DNA of 32,205 nt from an uncultured Aquimarina sp. (GTDB lineage: Bacteria; Bacteroidota; Bacteroidia; Flavobacteriales; Flavobacteriaceae): NCBI GenBank assembly GCA_937958985.1, contig CALGLV010000026.1, positions 1 to 32,205 on the forward strand. Direction: 5' to 3'. A model generated the notes under the pieces. That model saw only the letters and a list, made by a program, of their open reading frames with translations, was not told the origin of the DNA and ran no database searches. Below, piece after piece: positions 7,801 through 15,283 of this stretch. Each line of letters starts with the position of its first letter. The first letter of the stretch is position 1. The position numbers and the translations under genes were made by a program.

Positions 7801-9321
7801 ATTGGCATTTTCTTTTTCTGCATAGTAACTGTTGTTAGTCGCTACTAATTTTACATTATGTTTTTTCGAAAACTGAACTAATACCTGATTTACACGGTCT
7901 TCATCTTCTTGACCATGGCGCATTAATTCAATATACAAATCGTCTCCAAATTGTTCTTTCCACCACAATAAGGCTTCTTCCGCTTGTTTTTCTCCTACGT
8001 TTAATACCTTACTAGGAACTTCTCCATAAAGGTTTCCTGTAAGTACAATAATATCTTCTTTATATTGTTCTATTACTTTTTTATCGATACGCGGCACATA
8101 ATACTTTCCACTAACAAAAGCTATAGAGGACATTTTGGCTAAATTGAGGTATCCTTTTTTGTTTTTAGCCAACAATACCACTTGGTACCCATTATCTTTT
8201 ACAGATTTATTAGTGTGGTCTTCACATATTTGAAATTCACATCCTACAATTGGAGTTACCTCTAACTCTGGCGTAAATTCATGTAAAGGGTCTTCTCCTT
8301 CTTCTAAGCGATTTTCTTGGGTAGCTTCGTAACGAATTTGATTCGCATCATTACGTGTTTTAACTCCTTTGTTATGATTTATAATTCCACTAACAAAATG
8401 AAATGCCCCCATCATATTTGCATGATCTGTCATCGCTACTGCAGACATTTTATGCTTAGCCACCGAACTAATTAATTGTGGAATACTAATAGTGGATTGA
8501 AGTATCGAAAACTGCGTGTGGTTATGCAAATGAGAAAACGTCGCATTTTCTAAATTGGCTAAATTTTCTTTTAAATCTGCTGCCGACGGCGTATCGTCAA
8601 CTAAGTATTTTTCGAGCTCCTTTTTTATTTTTTCAGAAGCTTTCTTTAAATTAATATGCTTTAACCCGATAAGCTCAAATGGCTTAGGGTTGGCTTCTTT
8701 AAAGCGTGGGTAATATTCTTTATCAACCTTTAATTGATCTGTAGTATATTGTTGTTTACGAATTAGCTCTAAAAAACAACGTGTGGTAGCCTCTACATCG
8801 GCGGTGGCATTGTGCGCTTCTCCAAAACCTACTCCAAATAAATGCTTGTGTAATTCAGTTAACGTAGGGAGTTTAAACTTCCCGCCTCTACCTCCCGGGA
8901 TTTCACATAATTTAGCTGTAAGTTCCGTACAGGTATCCAGTACGGGCATACTAGCCATAGTACTTTCAACACCTTTTCGGTAATATTCACAGCCCATAAT
9001 ATTAACGTCAAAACCTACATTTTGACCCACCACAAACTTAGATTTGGCTAATACAGCATTAAATTTTTCTAAAACCTCATCTAGCAGCACCCCTTCTTTT
9101 TCAGCAAGCTCTGTAGAAATACCGTGTATTTTTTCGGCATCATACGGAATATTAAAACCCTCGGGTTTTATTAAATAATCCTGATGTTCAATACAATTAC
9201 CCAGCTCGTCGTGCAACTGCCATGCAATTTGAATACAACGAGGCCAGTTATCGGTATCGGTAATTGGTGCTTTAAAACTTTTGGGTAAACCCGTAGTTTC
9301 AGTATCGAAAATTAAATACAT
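4846..9321 (-). CDS. dnaE: DNA polymerase III alpha subunit with fused 3'-5' exonuclease
   Basis: The replicative DNA polymerase, 1491 residues, of the Bacteroidota layout. Residues 1-190 are a DnaQ-type DEDDh proofreading exonuclease with D6/E8 (FDTET), D105 (VGFDVNI) and H170-N-A-T-A-D175, so proofreading is built in rather than supplied only by a separate epsilon subunit. A PHP domain follows from about 262 (HLHNHTQFS at 264). The polymerase core has the GPGRGSAAGSAVAY block near 664 and the catalytic PDIDIDFDD with D706 and D708; MDFLGLKTL carries the third conserved Asp. Helix-hairpin-helix and OB-fold regions complete the C-terminus. No intein or frameshift is visible. It is transcribed alone, with a hairpin in its leader (9357-9381). 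Confidence 0.97.
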   Translation of the reverse strand: MYLIFDTETTGLPKSFKAPITDTDNWPRCIQIAWQLHDELGNCIEHQDYLIKPEGFNIPYDAEKIHGISTELAEKEGVLLDEVLEKFNAVLAKSKFVVGQNVGFDVNIMGCEYYRKGVESTMASMPVLDTCTELTAKLCEIPGGRGGKFKLPTLTELHKHLFGVGFGEAHNATADVEATTRCFLELIRKQQYTTDQLKVDKEYYPRFKEANPKPFELIGLKHINLKKASEKIKKELEKYLVDDTPSAADLKENLANLENATFSHLHNHTQFSILQSTISIPQLISSVAKHKMSAVAMTDHANMMGAFHFVSGIINHNKGVKTRNDANQIRYEATQENRLEEGEDPLHEFTPELEVTPIVGCEFQICEDHTNKSVKDNGYQVVLLAKNKKGYLNLAKMSSIAFVSGKYYVPRIDKKVIEQYKEDIIVLTGNLYGEVPSKVLNVGEKQAEEALLWWKEQFGDDLYIELMRHGQEDEDRVNQVLVQFSKKHNVKLVATNNSYYAEKENANAHDILLCVKDGEKQATPIGRGRGYRYGLPNQEYYFKSQDEMKSLFKDIPEAIINIQEIVDKVEIFTLARDVLLPAFDIPEEFQFEEDKLDNGKRGENKFLRHITYEGAKIRYGDITPDIDERLDFELQVIEKTGYPGYFLIVEDFIRAARDMGVSVGPGRGSAAGSAVAYCLWITNLDPIKYDLLFERFLNPDRVSMPDIDIDFDDEGRGRVMDYVINKYGSNQVAQIITYGTMAAKSSIRDTARALDLPLHEADRMAKLIPNMSKLKKIIGIDEAILRKKFNSEELLKIQELISISEGDGLEAETLNQAHILEGSVRNTGIHACGVIITPDDITKFVPVALAKDSEMYCTQFDNSVVEDAGLLKMDFLGLKTLTLIKDTVKIVKAKHGVELDPENFPLDDVKTYELFQRGETVGVFQYESPGMQKHMRSLKPTVFADLIAMNALYRPGPMEYIPSFIARKHGEEEIVYDLDDCEEYLAETYGITVYQEQVMLLSQKLADFTKGEADVLRKAMGKKQKAVLDKMKPKFIEQASAKGHNVDKLEKIWKDWEAFAAYAFNKSHSTCYAWIAYQTAYCKAHYPAEYMAAVLSNNMNDIKTITFFMEECKRMGLEVLGPDVNESFNKFSVNDRGAVRFGMAAIKGVGSGAVATIVENRKEDGKYESIFDLAKRIDLRSANKKAFESLALAGGFDSLGDTHRAQFFKVESGSDATFLEKAIKFGNKFQESENSSQVSLFGESSEVQIAEPVVPPCEEWGTMEKLAKEREVVGVYISGHPLDDHKYAIKHFCKNTLKDLGDLEAIVNREITFGGVVTSVEHRVTKTGKGWATFFIEDYEMAMEFRIFGEDYLKFRPYLIKNSFVHVKLFVKEGWVQKETGKKGDPRIQFHSFTLLNNIVPKLANKLTLQLDIADMDEAKICKIEEILETENYPPVEEEMDETIHQKGISFEVFERKDKIMVTLPSRSKKIYIRPSLLEKLEQELVHYKLG

Positions 9322-9356
9322 GTTGTTGGCGTTTTAACTTAAAAACAAGGCTTTAA

Positions 9357-9381
9357 CTTGCTACTAAATACAAATAGCAAG
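9357..9381. other. Hairpin in the dnaE leader
   Basis: CTTGCTA (9357-9363) and TAGCAAG (9375-9381) form a perfect 7-bp stem with an 11-nt loop about 35 bp before the dnaE start. The flanks repeat the sequence CAAGGCTT on both sides. There is no T-run, so it is not an obvious terminator; a leader structure or operator is possible. Confidence 0.35.
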
Positions 9382-9402
9382 GCTTATAAAAATACAGAAA
9401 AG

Positions 9403-9419
9403 AGCGAATTAATTTCGCT
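9403..9419 (-). terminator. Terminator of the dxs-small-protein operon
   Basis: AGCGAA (9403-9408) and TTCGCT (9414-9419) pair around a 5-nt loop, with a T-rich stretch following on the minus strand. It lies about 75 bp after the gene that ends at 9494. It also has a T-run on the plus side. Confidence 0.5.
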
Positions 9420-9493
9420 ATTTTTTATGAATTTTATTATGGGTTGTTAACAGTGTAATGAGATGCTGTTTTCAAAAGGTGCAATAATTACTA

Positions 9494-9799
9494 TCACCTG
9501 TATACAAAACGAAAAGGATTATTTACAAATATAAAAATCAAAGCTCCAATACATAACGCAATTAAAATAAAAAGTACTATTTCCTTTTTCTTTGTTGTTG
9601 TCAAATCTTTTTTAATATTCTCTAAAACCAAGTCATTATCGACTGATTCCAACTTTTTATCGTTTAGAGCTGCGTTATAAATTTTCTTTGTAATTTTCCT
9701 GTTTCGATTTTTAAATTTCACTTTTTTTGAAGCCAATTGGGATCGGTTTTGTTTCATCCTGTTTACCATATCTTGGCTATTACCTGCTCCAAAACTCAT
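9494..9799 (-). CDS. Small conserved membrane protein coupled to dxs
   Basis: A 101-residue protein with a very basic, glutamine- and asparagine-rich N-terminal half (MSFGAGNSQDMVNRMKQNR, then many K/R) and one transmembrane helix near residues 75-92, so it is probably a single-pass inner-membrane protein with a positive cytoplasmic part. Its ATG directly follows the TAA of dxs with no base between, which points to translational coupling. The MSFGAGNSQDM start is one I associate with a conserved flavobacterial family that databases sometimes mislabel as a riboflavin synthase subunit; nothing here supports that activity. The function is unknown. Confidence 0.75.
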   Translation of the reverse strand: MSFGAGNSQDMVNRMKQNRSQLASKKVKFKNRNRKITKKIYNAALNDKKLESVDNDLVLENIKKDLTTTKKKEIVLFILIALCIGALIFIFVNNPFRFVYR

Positions 9800-11569
9800 T
9801 TACCTCAACTTTGATTGTATAGATTTTGTAATACCGTCCACACTAAGTCCACACAACTCATACAGCTCTTCAGTAGTCCCATGATCTATAAACTGATCAG
9901 GCACACCCAGCATGTCAATAGTACCTTTATATTGTTGTTTTTGTGCTTTTTCTAAAATTGCCGATCCAAAACCGCCTTGCACTACTCCATCTTCTATAGT
10001 GATTATTTGAGTATAGTTTTCAAAAACAGAAGTAAGCATTTTTAAATCCAAAGGTTTTACAAAACGCATATCATAATGTGCTACGTCATCAGTGTTGAGT
10101 TCTGCCAAAGTTAGCCTTACTTGCTCAGTCATTTTACCGACACTTAAAACTGCTAATTGCTCCCCTTTTGCCAACTGCCTAGCTGTACCTATGTCTATTT
10201 TTTCTAAAGGTTTTTTCCAATTTAAATGCCTACCTCTACCACGAGGATAACGAATAGCTATAGGCTGTTTTAAGCCTAAGGATGTGCTGTAAAGTAAGTT
10301 TCTAAATTCAATTTCATCGGCAGGTGCTGCAATAATTAAATTAGGAATGCAGCGTAGGTAAGCCAAATCGAATACTCCGTGGTGCGTGGCACCATCTTGC
10401 CCCACTAAACCTGCACGATCAATACAAAAAATAACAGGCAATTTTTGTAACGCTACATCATGAATAATTTGGTCGTAAGCGCGCTGTAAAAAAGTAGAAT
10501 AGATAACGCAAAAGGGTACTAAACCTTGAGTTGCCATTCCGGCCGCTAAAGTTACCGCATGTTGCTCTGCTATACCTACATCAAAAGTACGTTTAGGGAA
10601 TTTTTGCATTAACTCATTTAACCCACTACCTGTTGGCATAGCCGGGGTAAGTGTTACTATCTTCTCATTTTCTGAAGCCAATTCTACTAGCGTTTCCCCT
10701 AAAACTTCTTGATATTTTGGAGGTTGCTTTATGTTGGTTTTAGGGAGTAATTCTCCCGTAAGGGCATCAAATTTCCCAGGAGCATGGTATTTTATTTGAT
10801 TGGCTTCTGCCTGCTTTAAGCCTTTGCCTTTAGTAGTTATTATATGTAGTAATTTGGGCCCTTTTACTTTTTTAAGGGCTTCCAAATTTTGAATTAATGC
10901 TTCAATATTATGACCGTCAATAGGTCCAAAATAATTAAAATTTAAAGCCTCTATTATATTCGGTTGACGGTTAAAAATTCCTTTTTTTGCTTTGGTTAAG
11001 TAATTTTTTAAAGCCCCCACGCTTGGATCAATTCCTATAGCATTATCGTTTAAAATTACAGTAAAATTAGCATCTGTTACGCCTGCATGATTAAGCGCTT
11101 CAAACGCCATACCACTAGCAATGGATGCATCGCCAATTACGGCTATATTTTGTGTTTCGTTTTCATTTTTAATTTGCGCAGCTAAAGCCATTCCCAATAC
11201 AGCCGATATGGATGTTGAAGAATGTCCTGTACCAAAGGCATCATAATTACTTTCGCCACGTTTTGGAAAACCACTAATTCCATTAAACTGCCTATTGGTT
11301 TCGAAAACAGCTTTACGCCCCGTAAGTATTTTATGTGGATACGCTTGATGCCCTACATCCCAAACTAAATTATCCTTAGGTGTGTTATAACAGTAATGCA
11401 GTGCTATTGTAAGCTCAATAACCCCTAAACTAGCTCCTAAATGCCCTTCCTTAGAAGCTACAATATTTATTATAAATTCACGCAATTCCTGTGCTAATAC
11501 AGGTAACTGATTAACCTTTAGGTTTCTTAAATCTTCAGGGAATTGTATTTTGTCTAATAGTTTTGACAT
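9800..11569 (-). CDS. dxs: 1-deoxy-D-xylulose-5-phosphate synthase
   Basis: Condenses pyruvate with glyceraldehyde 3-phosphate using thiamine diphosphate; the first step of the MEP isoprenoid pathway, and a branch to thiamine and pyridoxal. The 589-residue protein has GHLGASLG (42-49), the active-site DVGHQAYPHK (71-80), the ThDP-binding GD (146-147) through NDN (174-176), and the catalytic glutamate E335 in GIAEQHAVTLAAGM. The GHHTDHGTT-like C-terminal region reads QFIDHGTTEELY. It is slightly shorter than the E. coli enzyme (~620), as is usual for flavobacteria. It is coupled to the small membrane protein downstream. A -7 box ends five bases before its ATG. Confidence 0.97.
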   Translation of the reverse strand: MSKLLDKIQFPEDLRNLKVNQLPVLAQELREFIINIVASKEGHLGASLGVIELTIALHYCYNTPKDNLVWDVGHQAYPHKILTGRKAVFETNRQFNGISGFPKRGESNYDAFGTGHSSTSISAVLGMALAAQIKNENETQNIAVIGDASIASGMAFEALNHAGVTDANFTVILNDNAIGIDPSVGALKNYLTKAKKGIFNRQPNIIEALNFNYFGPIDGHNIEALIQNLEALKKVKGPKLLHIITTKGKGLKQAEANQIKYHAPGKFDALTGELLPKTNIKQPPKYQEVLGETLVELASENEKIVTLTPAMPTGSGLNELMQKFPKRTFDVGIAEQHAVTLAAGMATQGLVPFCVIYSTFLQRAYDQIIHDVALQKLPVIFCIDRAGLVGQDGATHHGVFDLAYLRCIPNLIIAAPADEIEFRNLLYSTSLGLKQPIAIRYPRGRGRHLNWKKPLEKIDIGTARQLAKGEQLAVLSVGKMTEQVRLTLAELNTDDVAHYDMRFVKPLDLKMLTSVFENYTQIITIEDGVVQGGFGSAILEKAQKQQYKGTIDMLGVPDQFIDHGTTEELYELCGLSVDGITKSIQSKLR

Positions 11570-11574
11570 CCTTG

Positions 11575-11582
11575 CAAAAATA
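11575..11582 (-). promoter_or_regulatory. -7 box TATTTTTG abutting dxs
   Basis: On the minus strand TATTTTTG matches TAnnTTTG and ends five bases before the dxs ATG, so transcription should start at or next to the ATG. A TTTG lies 13 bp upstream, closer than the usual 17-23 bp, so the -33 assignment is weak. Confidence 0.4.
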
Positions 11583-11619
11583 CCATTTAGGAAATCAAAC
11601 TACTATTTTAAAAATAAAA

Positions 11620-12618
11620 TTATTTTGTTTCTAAAAGTCCCCACGCTGTATTAAAGTCATAAGAAGTTAAGTCTATGCTTTGGGGGTTAGCATGCTGTAG
11701 TTCGTTATACCATTTTAACTGTTTGGGACTTAAGTATTTTTTTGTAGATTCTCGGTACCCCAAAGCACTATTGATTTTAGTTTTTTGAACTTCGGTTAAA
11801 GGAATAAACCTGTAAGCAGTATGTTTTAAGTAATAATGCAAATCATTTTTTGCCAGTCTGTAATCGTTGCTATTTTTTACTGAATAAGAACTATTTTCAT
11901 TTGCATATACATCTAATAATTCTTCAGAAATTAAAGTAGGGTCATAAGTCACTTTTACAACTTCGGCGTGATTAGAAAAACCTGATTTAGTACTTAATAC
12001 TCCATTTAATTTTCCAAACTGCTTTTCTCCCGTCCAAAAACAATACATTTTGTAACATTTTTCTTTAAGATTTGAATTTACATTAATCGCTAGTTCGCCC
12101 TCTAAAAGCTTAAAATATTCTGGCAGTACTTTCCCTTTTTTCAATAAGGCTTCTTTCATTCTTTTATATAAAGAAATGGCAGCGTAGTCGTTTCCTATCC
12201 GTTTAACTACATCTTTACCTTTAGGATCTATTATCCTTACCACTGGGTTGTTCCAACTAGGCTCATTATATTTATTCAACACCTCTTTATCCTTACCTCC
12301 TTTATTGTTAAAGATTGCTAAAGGCACAAATAAATCTTCTATAGCTTCTACCATTAGTGGATGACTCAATACATTATGTCCATAATTTCTACACGTACTG
12401 CACCCTGGTACTTCTTGAAATAATAACAACACATCTTTATCTTCTTGCGATGCAATTTCAAGCGCTTTATCATAGGATCGGTACCAACGAACTTTCCCCA
12501 ATTCTTCACTCTGTTCAACTATACCTTGAGCAAATACAGAAATATTCAACCCAACAGTAATAATAATGGTAATAGTCTTCTTAAAAAATCTCATAACTAT
12601 ATTCTTGAATGGTTTCAT
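11620..12618 (-). CDS. Exported thioredoxin-fold protein (VPGC type) fused to an MsrA-like domain
   Basis: 332 residues with a signal peptide ending VFAQ (residue 31), so it should act in the periplasm. The alternative start M9 at 12594 gives a more compact signal peptide. Residues ~45-165 are a thioredoxin fold with V70-P-G-C73-S-T-C76; the VPGC-x-T pattern matches a thioredoxin-like group in which many members carry selenocysteine at the first Cys (here TGC-type Cys in sequence). NNPVVRI supplies the cis-proline region. Residues ~185-300 resemble peptide methionine sulfoxide reductase A: CFW at 193-195 (family GCFWG), GVLSTKSGFS, then NHAEVVKVTYDP with E219, and ISEELLDVYAN. The family segment between GYTGG and GHAE is missing, and the QYRS block is altered. 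A self-contained reductase plus reductant is inferred; a degenerate binding domain is the alternative. Confidence 0.7.
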   Translation of the reverse strand: MKPFKNIVMRFFKKTITIIITVGLNISVFAQGIVEQSEELGKVRWYRSYDKALEIASQEDKDVLLLFQEVPGCSTCRNYGHNVLSHPLMVEAIEDLFVPLAIFNNKGGKDKEVLNKYNEPSWNNPVVRIIDPKGKDVVKRIGNDYAAISLYKRMKEALLKKGKVLPEYFKLLEGELAINVNSNLKEKCYKMYCFWTGEKQFGKLNGVLSTKSGFSNHAEVVKVTYDPTLISEELLDVYANENSSYSVKNSNDYRLAKNDLHYYLKHTAYRFIPLTEVQKTKINSALGYRESTKKYLSPKQLKWYNELQHANPQSIDLTSYDFNTAWGLLETK

Positions 12619-12672
12619 TTATTTGAGACGATTTTATTTACCAATCCCAACCTTATACCTATTGCATTTAAT

Positions 12673-12680
12673 TACTTTTG
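12673..12680 (+). promoter_or_regulatory. -7 box TACTTTTG for tadA
   Basis: TACTTTTG matches TAnnTTTG, 16 bp before the tadA ATG, giving a leader of roughly 12 nt. No TTTG or TTG at the normal -33 distance was found. Confidence 0.45.
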
Positions 12681-12696
12681 AAAAAAAACTATCCCT

Positions 12697-13146
12697 ATGG
12701 AATTGATCTTCGACGATGTCTATTATATGAAAAGAGCTTTGCAAGAGGCTGAAACTGCTTTTGAGAAAGATGAAATTCCCGTAGGTGCAATTATCGTGAT
12801 TAAAGATCGTATTATAGCACGTAGCCATAATTTAACCGAGCTTTTAAACGATGTAACTGCCCATGCCGAAATGCAAGCTATTACATCGGCTTCTAATTTT
12901 TTAGGTGGAAAATACCTAAAAGACTGTACGCTTTATGTGACACTAGAACCTTGCCAAATGTGTGCTGGTGCTTTGTATTGGAGCCAAATATCAAAAATTG
13001 TATTTGGTGCTCCCGATCCTAAACGTGGCTTTAAAAGTATGGGAGGGCAACTTCATCCTAAAACAGAAGTAACTAGTGGTATTTTAGAAGAAGAATGTGG
13101 CCTGCTATTAAAGCGTTTTTTTGTTGAAAAAAGGAATTTAAACTAA
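12697..13146 (+). CDS. tadA: tRNA-specific adenosine deaminase / nucleoside deaminase
   Basis: A 149-residue zinc deaminase of the cytidine-deaminase superfamily. The motifs are complete: H56-A-E58 (Zn ligand and catalytic Glu) and P85-C86-Q-M-C89 (Zn ligands), with DEIPVGAIIV earlier and the RGFKSMGGQLH region typical of TadA-like proteins. TadA converts A34 to inosine in tRNA-Arg(ACG); some close relatives deaminate free bases (guanine or cytosine), which cannot be fully excluded. The gene is divergent from the thioredoxin/MsrA-like gene and 66 bp upstream of the beta-barrel gene on the same strand. Confidence 0.9.
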   Translation: MELIFDDVYYMKRALQEAETAFEKDEIPVGAIIVIKDRIIARSHNLTELLNDVTAHAEMQAITSASNFLGGKYLKDCTLYVTLEPCQMCAGALYWSQISKIVFGAPDPKRGFKSMGGQLHPKTEVTSGILEEECGLLLKRFFVEKRNLN

Positions 13147-13212
13147 AAGCACTCTATTTATAAAAATGAAATTAAATAACCGATATTTGTTATAGAAATC
13201 TATATAAAGTAA

Positions 13213-13911
13213 ATGGTACGAATAGTTATTTTATTAGTTCTTTTTTCTAGCACTTCACTTTTTGCTCAGCGCGAAAATCATTTGGCATTCCCTGAAACGG
13301 ACTCTTTATACCGAGAAGATCAGTTTTACATTGGAGGTACTTTTCAAGTAATTAGTGATCGACCTGCCGGAGTGGTACAGTCTGGGTTTTCTGGTGGTTT
13401 ACACGCAGGCTTTATAAGGGATTTTCCTATTAATAAAAGAAGAAATGTGGCTATAGGTATAGGCTTGGGGTATTCTGCTAACGTGTATAACCATAACTTA
13501 GTACTAGAGGAAATCGATGGGAAAACAGTATTTCGATTACCTACAGATGAGGACAACTTAAATAATAACCGTTTTAGAAATCAATTAATAGAAATACCCA
13601 TTCAATTTAGATGGCGAACTTCTACTCCTGAAAGCTATAAATTTTGGCGTATATACACAGGAGTGCGTTTAGGTTATATGCATGCGTTTACCTATCAATC
13701 GGAATCCAACACTGGAGAAACGCAACGAATTAGAAAACCTGATGGATTGAATAGATTACAAGCTGGTGCTACGGTAACCTTTGGATTCAATACATTTAAT
13801 TTCCATTTATACTACGGACTTACTCCTTTTTTTGATAAGTCTGTAAATATAACCGACTCCCAAGGAGGATTTTCTGCGATCAAAATTGGTTTAATGTTTT
13901 TTATATTGTAG
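13213..13911 (+). CDS. Outer-membrane beta-barrel protein (PorT-like family)
   Basis: A 232-residue secreted protein with a signal peptide (MVRIVILLVLFSSTSLFAQ, cleavage after residue 19) followed by alternating strands with glycine and aromatic residues, e.g. GFSGGLHAGFIRDF, NVAIGIGLGYS and RIYTGVRLGYMHAF, ending in hydrophobic KIGLMFFIL. This fits the OMP_b-brl_2 type of barrel, which includes PorT of the type IX secretion system. Whether this one is PorT itself or a paralogue cannot be decided without alignment. No other T9SS gene is adjacent. It follows tadA by 66 bp and may share its transcript; transcription probably ends at the hairpin at 14157-14176. Confidence 0.75.
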   Translation: MVRIVILLVLFSSTSLFAQRENHLAFPETDSLYREDQFYIGGTFQVISDRPAGVVQSGFSGGLHAGFIRDFPINKRRNVAIGIGLGYSANVYNHNLVLEEIDGKTVFRLPTDEDNLNNNRFRNQLIEIPIQFRWRTSTPESYKFWRIYTGVRLGYMHAFTYQSESNTGETQRIRKPDGLNRLQAGATVTFGFNTFNFHLYYGLTPFFDKSVNITDSQGGFSAIKIGLMFFIL

Positions 13912-13929
13912 TTATATTTCATTAAATAG

Positions 13930-14028
13930 GATATTATTATTCTAAATGCTACTATTGAAGATATTCCTGAACTTAAAAGTCTGTTTTCCGAAACTATTAT
14001 GCAAACTTGTAAAAATGATACCAATTAA
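13930..14028 (+). pseudogene. N-terminal fragment of a GNAT acetyltransferase
   Basis: Directly after a TAG, the frame reads DIIILNATIEDIPELKSLFS and then ETIMQTCKNDTN before a TAA. The block NATIEDIPELKSLFSETI followed by CKND is the classic opening of small GNAT acetyltransferases, but the start is not ATG and the reading frame stops after ~32 codons, before any acetyl-CoA motif. About 60 bp on, FAYNDTNISDYLID (in the stretch near 14070-14112) may be another decayed piece; both pieces contain the sequence AAYGATACCAAT. A decayed gene is the best reading. Confidence 0.55.
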
Positions 14029-14150
14029 ATTTCAAACTGCTTGTTAAATATTTAATTATAGAAATAATTTTGCCTACAACGATACCAATATATCTGACTA
14101 CCTTATTGATTAAATGTAGCTAAACTTTGGGAAAGGTAATCCTTGATACT

Positions 14151-14186
14151 AAAAAACCACTTCTGTATAGAAGTGGTTTTGTTTTA
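14151..14186. terminator. Strong bidirectional terminator
   Basis: CCACTTCT (14157-14164) and AGAAGTGG (14169-14176) form a perfect 8-bp stem with a 4-nt loop, flanked by a run of six A and by TTTTGTTTTA. It can end the beta-barrel transcript on the plus strand and the mesX-mesD-transporter transcript on the minus strand. Confidence 0.85.
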
Positions 14187-14405
14187 TACTTTGCCTGACC
14201 TACTGTGTAAGCTCAAAGTCGGGAGACTTTGCGCAGCGGATTTTATATGCTGTTTAGGCACTGATTGCAAATCAGCGCTATCATATCCAAGCGATCGGGT
14301 TTTTCCCTGATTTCTTATCTACAGTGACTTTGCTAACAGCTCCTAAAACTTTAGCTGTAGTTGTAACAGCTTTAACAGTCCTACGTGCTATTATCACTAC
14401 AATAG
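14187..14405. other. Non-coding or decayed stretch
   Basis: No gene can be supported. On the plus strand a frame is open from about 14262 to the TAA near 14416 (ending in ...TTIVKL) but has no start, no family resemblance and runs into the transporter gene on the other strand. The GC-richer part, with ACTGATTGCAAATCAGCGCT near 14260-14280, looks unlike its neighbours and may derive from an old mobile element. The left half of this gap (13912-14150) holds the GNAT remnant. Confidence 0.3.
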
Positions 14406-15242
14406 TTAAATTATAAAAACCTTAGAATTCAATACTAATTTAATTCCCACGATTAGCAATAATACTGCAAATGCTTTCTTCAATGTTGCTGCGGGTAATT
14501 TATGCGTAAGTTTTGCCCCCATAGGCGCTATAAAAAAGCTAACTAAACTCACACAAATAAATGCATAAATGTGTACAAAACCAAACACACCATTAGGTAG
14601 TGCTGCTTTTACACTGGGATCAACAAATTGTCCAAAGACAAAAAAACCAAAAGCACCAGCACTAGCGATTGGTAAGCCGCAGGCAGCCGATGTACCCACT
14701 GCATTTTGAATTTTTAATCCATAATAACTCAATATCGGGACGGTTAGTGTACCTCCGCCAATACCAAAAATAGCCGAAACGAGACCTATAAAACCTCCCA
14801 TGCCAGTTTGCCCAACTGGTGATGGTAGTTTGCTCAAATCATCTTCTTCTAAAGATTTGTTTTTGAGAAATAACATTTTTAATCCCACCAAAAAGGCACC
14901 TACACCAATTATTGCTTGGAGTGAATCACCATGAATAATAGATGCAATTCCTGCGCCAACTAATGAACCTGCAACCAATCCTGGTGCCATACGTTTCCAT
15001 ACACTCCAATTTACTGCACCTTTACTATTGTGTGCTCGCAGTGAACTAATGGATGTAACAATAATAGTTGCCAAGGATGTACCAATACCAACATGTGTAA
15101 GCGCAGCTTCTGGAACACCTTGTGCTTTAAAAATATAAATTAATGCTGGTACAATTATCATACCGCCACCAATACCAAACAAGCCTGCAAGTAAGCCAGC
15201 TACAGAACCTGCAGCGAGATAATAGAGAATATATATATCCAT
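14406..15242 (-). CDS. TSUP-family (TauE/SafE-type) transporter
   Basis: A 278-residue inner-membrane protein made of two homologous halves, each carrying the family motif: LAGLFGIGGGMIIVPALI near the N-terminus and SAIFGIGGGTLTVPILSYYG in the middle. Eight or so hydrophobic segments are visible. TSUP proteins move sulfur-containing or small organic anions such as sulfite, sulfoacetate, taurine or thiosulfate; the substrate cannot be read from sequence. It lies 117 bp after mesD on the same strand, which suggests it carries a substrate or product of the MesX-MesD reaction or related sulfur compounds. The gap before it holds a nested inverted repeat (15284-15336). Transcription can end at 14157-14176. 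Confidence 0.9.
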   Translation of the reverse strand: MDIYILYYLAAGSVAGLLAGLFGIGGGMIIVPALIYIFKAQGVPEAALTHVGIGTSLATIIVTSISSLRAHNSKGAVNWSVWKRMAPGLVAGSLVGAGIASIIHGDSLQAIIGVGAFLVGLKMLFLKNKSLEEDDLSKLPSPVGQTGMGGFIGLVSAIFGIGGGTLTVPILSYYGLKIQNAVGTSAACGLPIASAGAFGFFVFGQFVDPSVKAALPNGVFGFVHIYAFICVSLVSFFIAPMGAKLTHKLPAATLKKAFAVLLLIVGIKLVLNSKVFII

Positions 15243-15283
15243 AAATAAGTAAATTAAATTTTTGATAAATTTATTAATCTGTG

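Noticed and set aside
11620..12618. Selenocysteine in the VPGC motif
   Set aside because: The codon at residue 73 is read as an ordinary Cys within an open frame; there is no in-frame TGA, so this is the Cys form.
12634..12828. Minus-strand frame across the start of tadA
   Set aside because: It overlaps the conserved tadA N-terminus and has no motif or plausible start context.
14262..14418. Plus-strand gene ending near 14416 (about 50 codons, ...RAIITTIVKL)
   Set aside because: It has no start codon with support, no resemblance to a family, and its end overlaps the transporter gene on the other strand.
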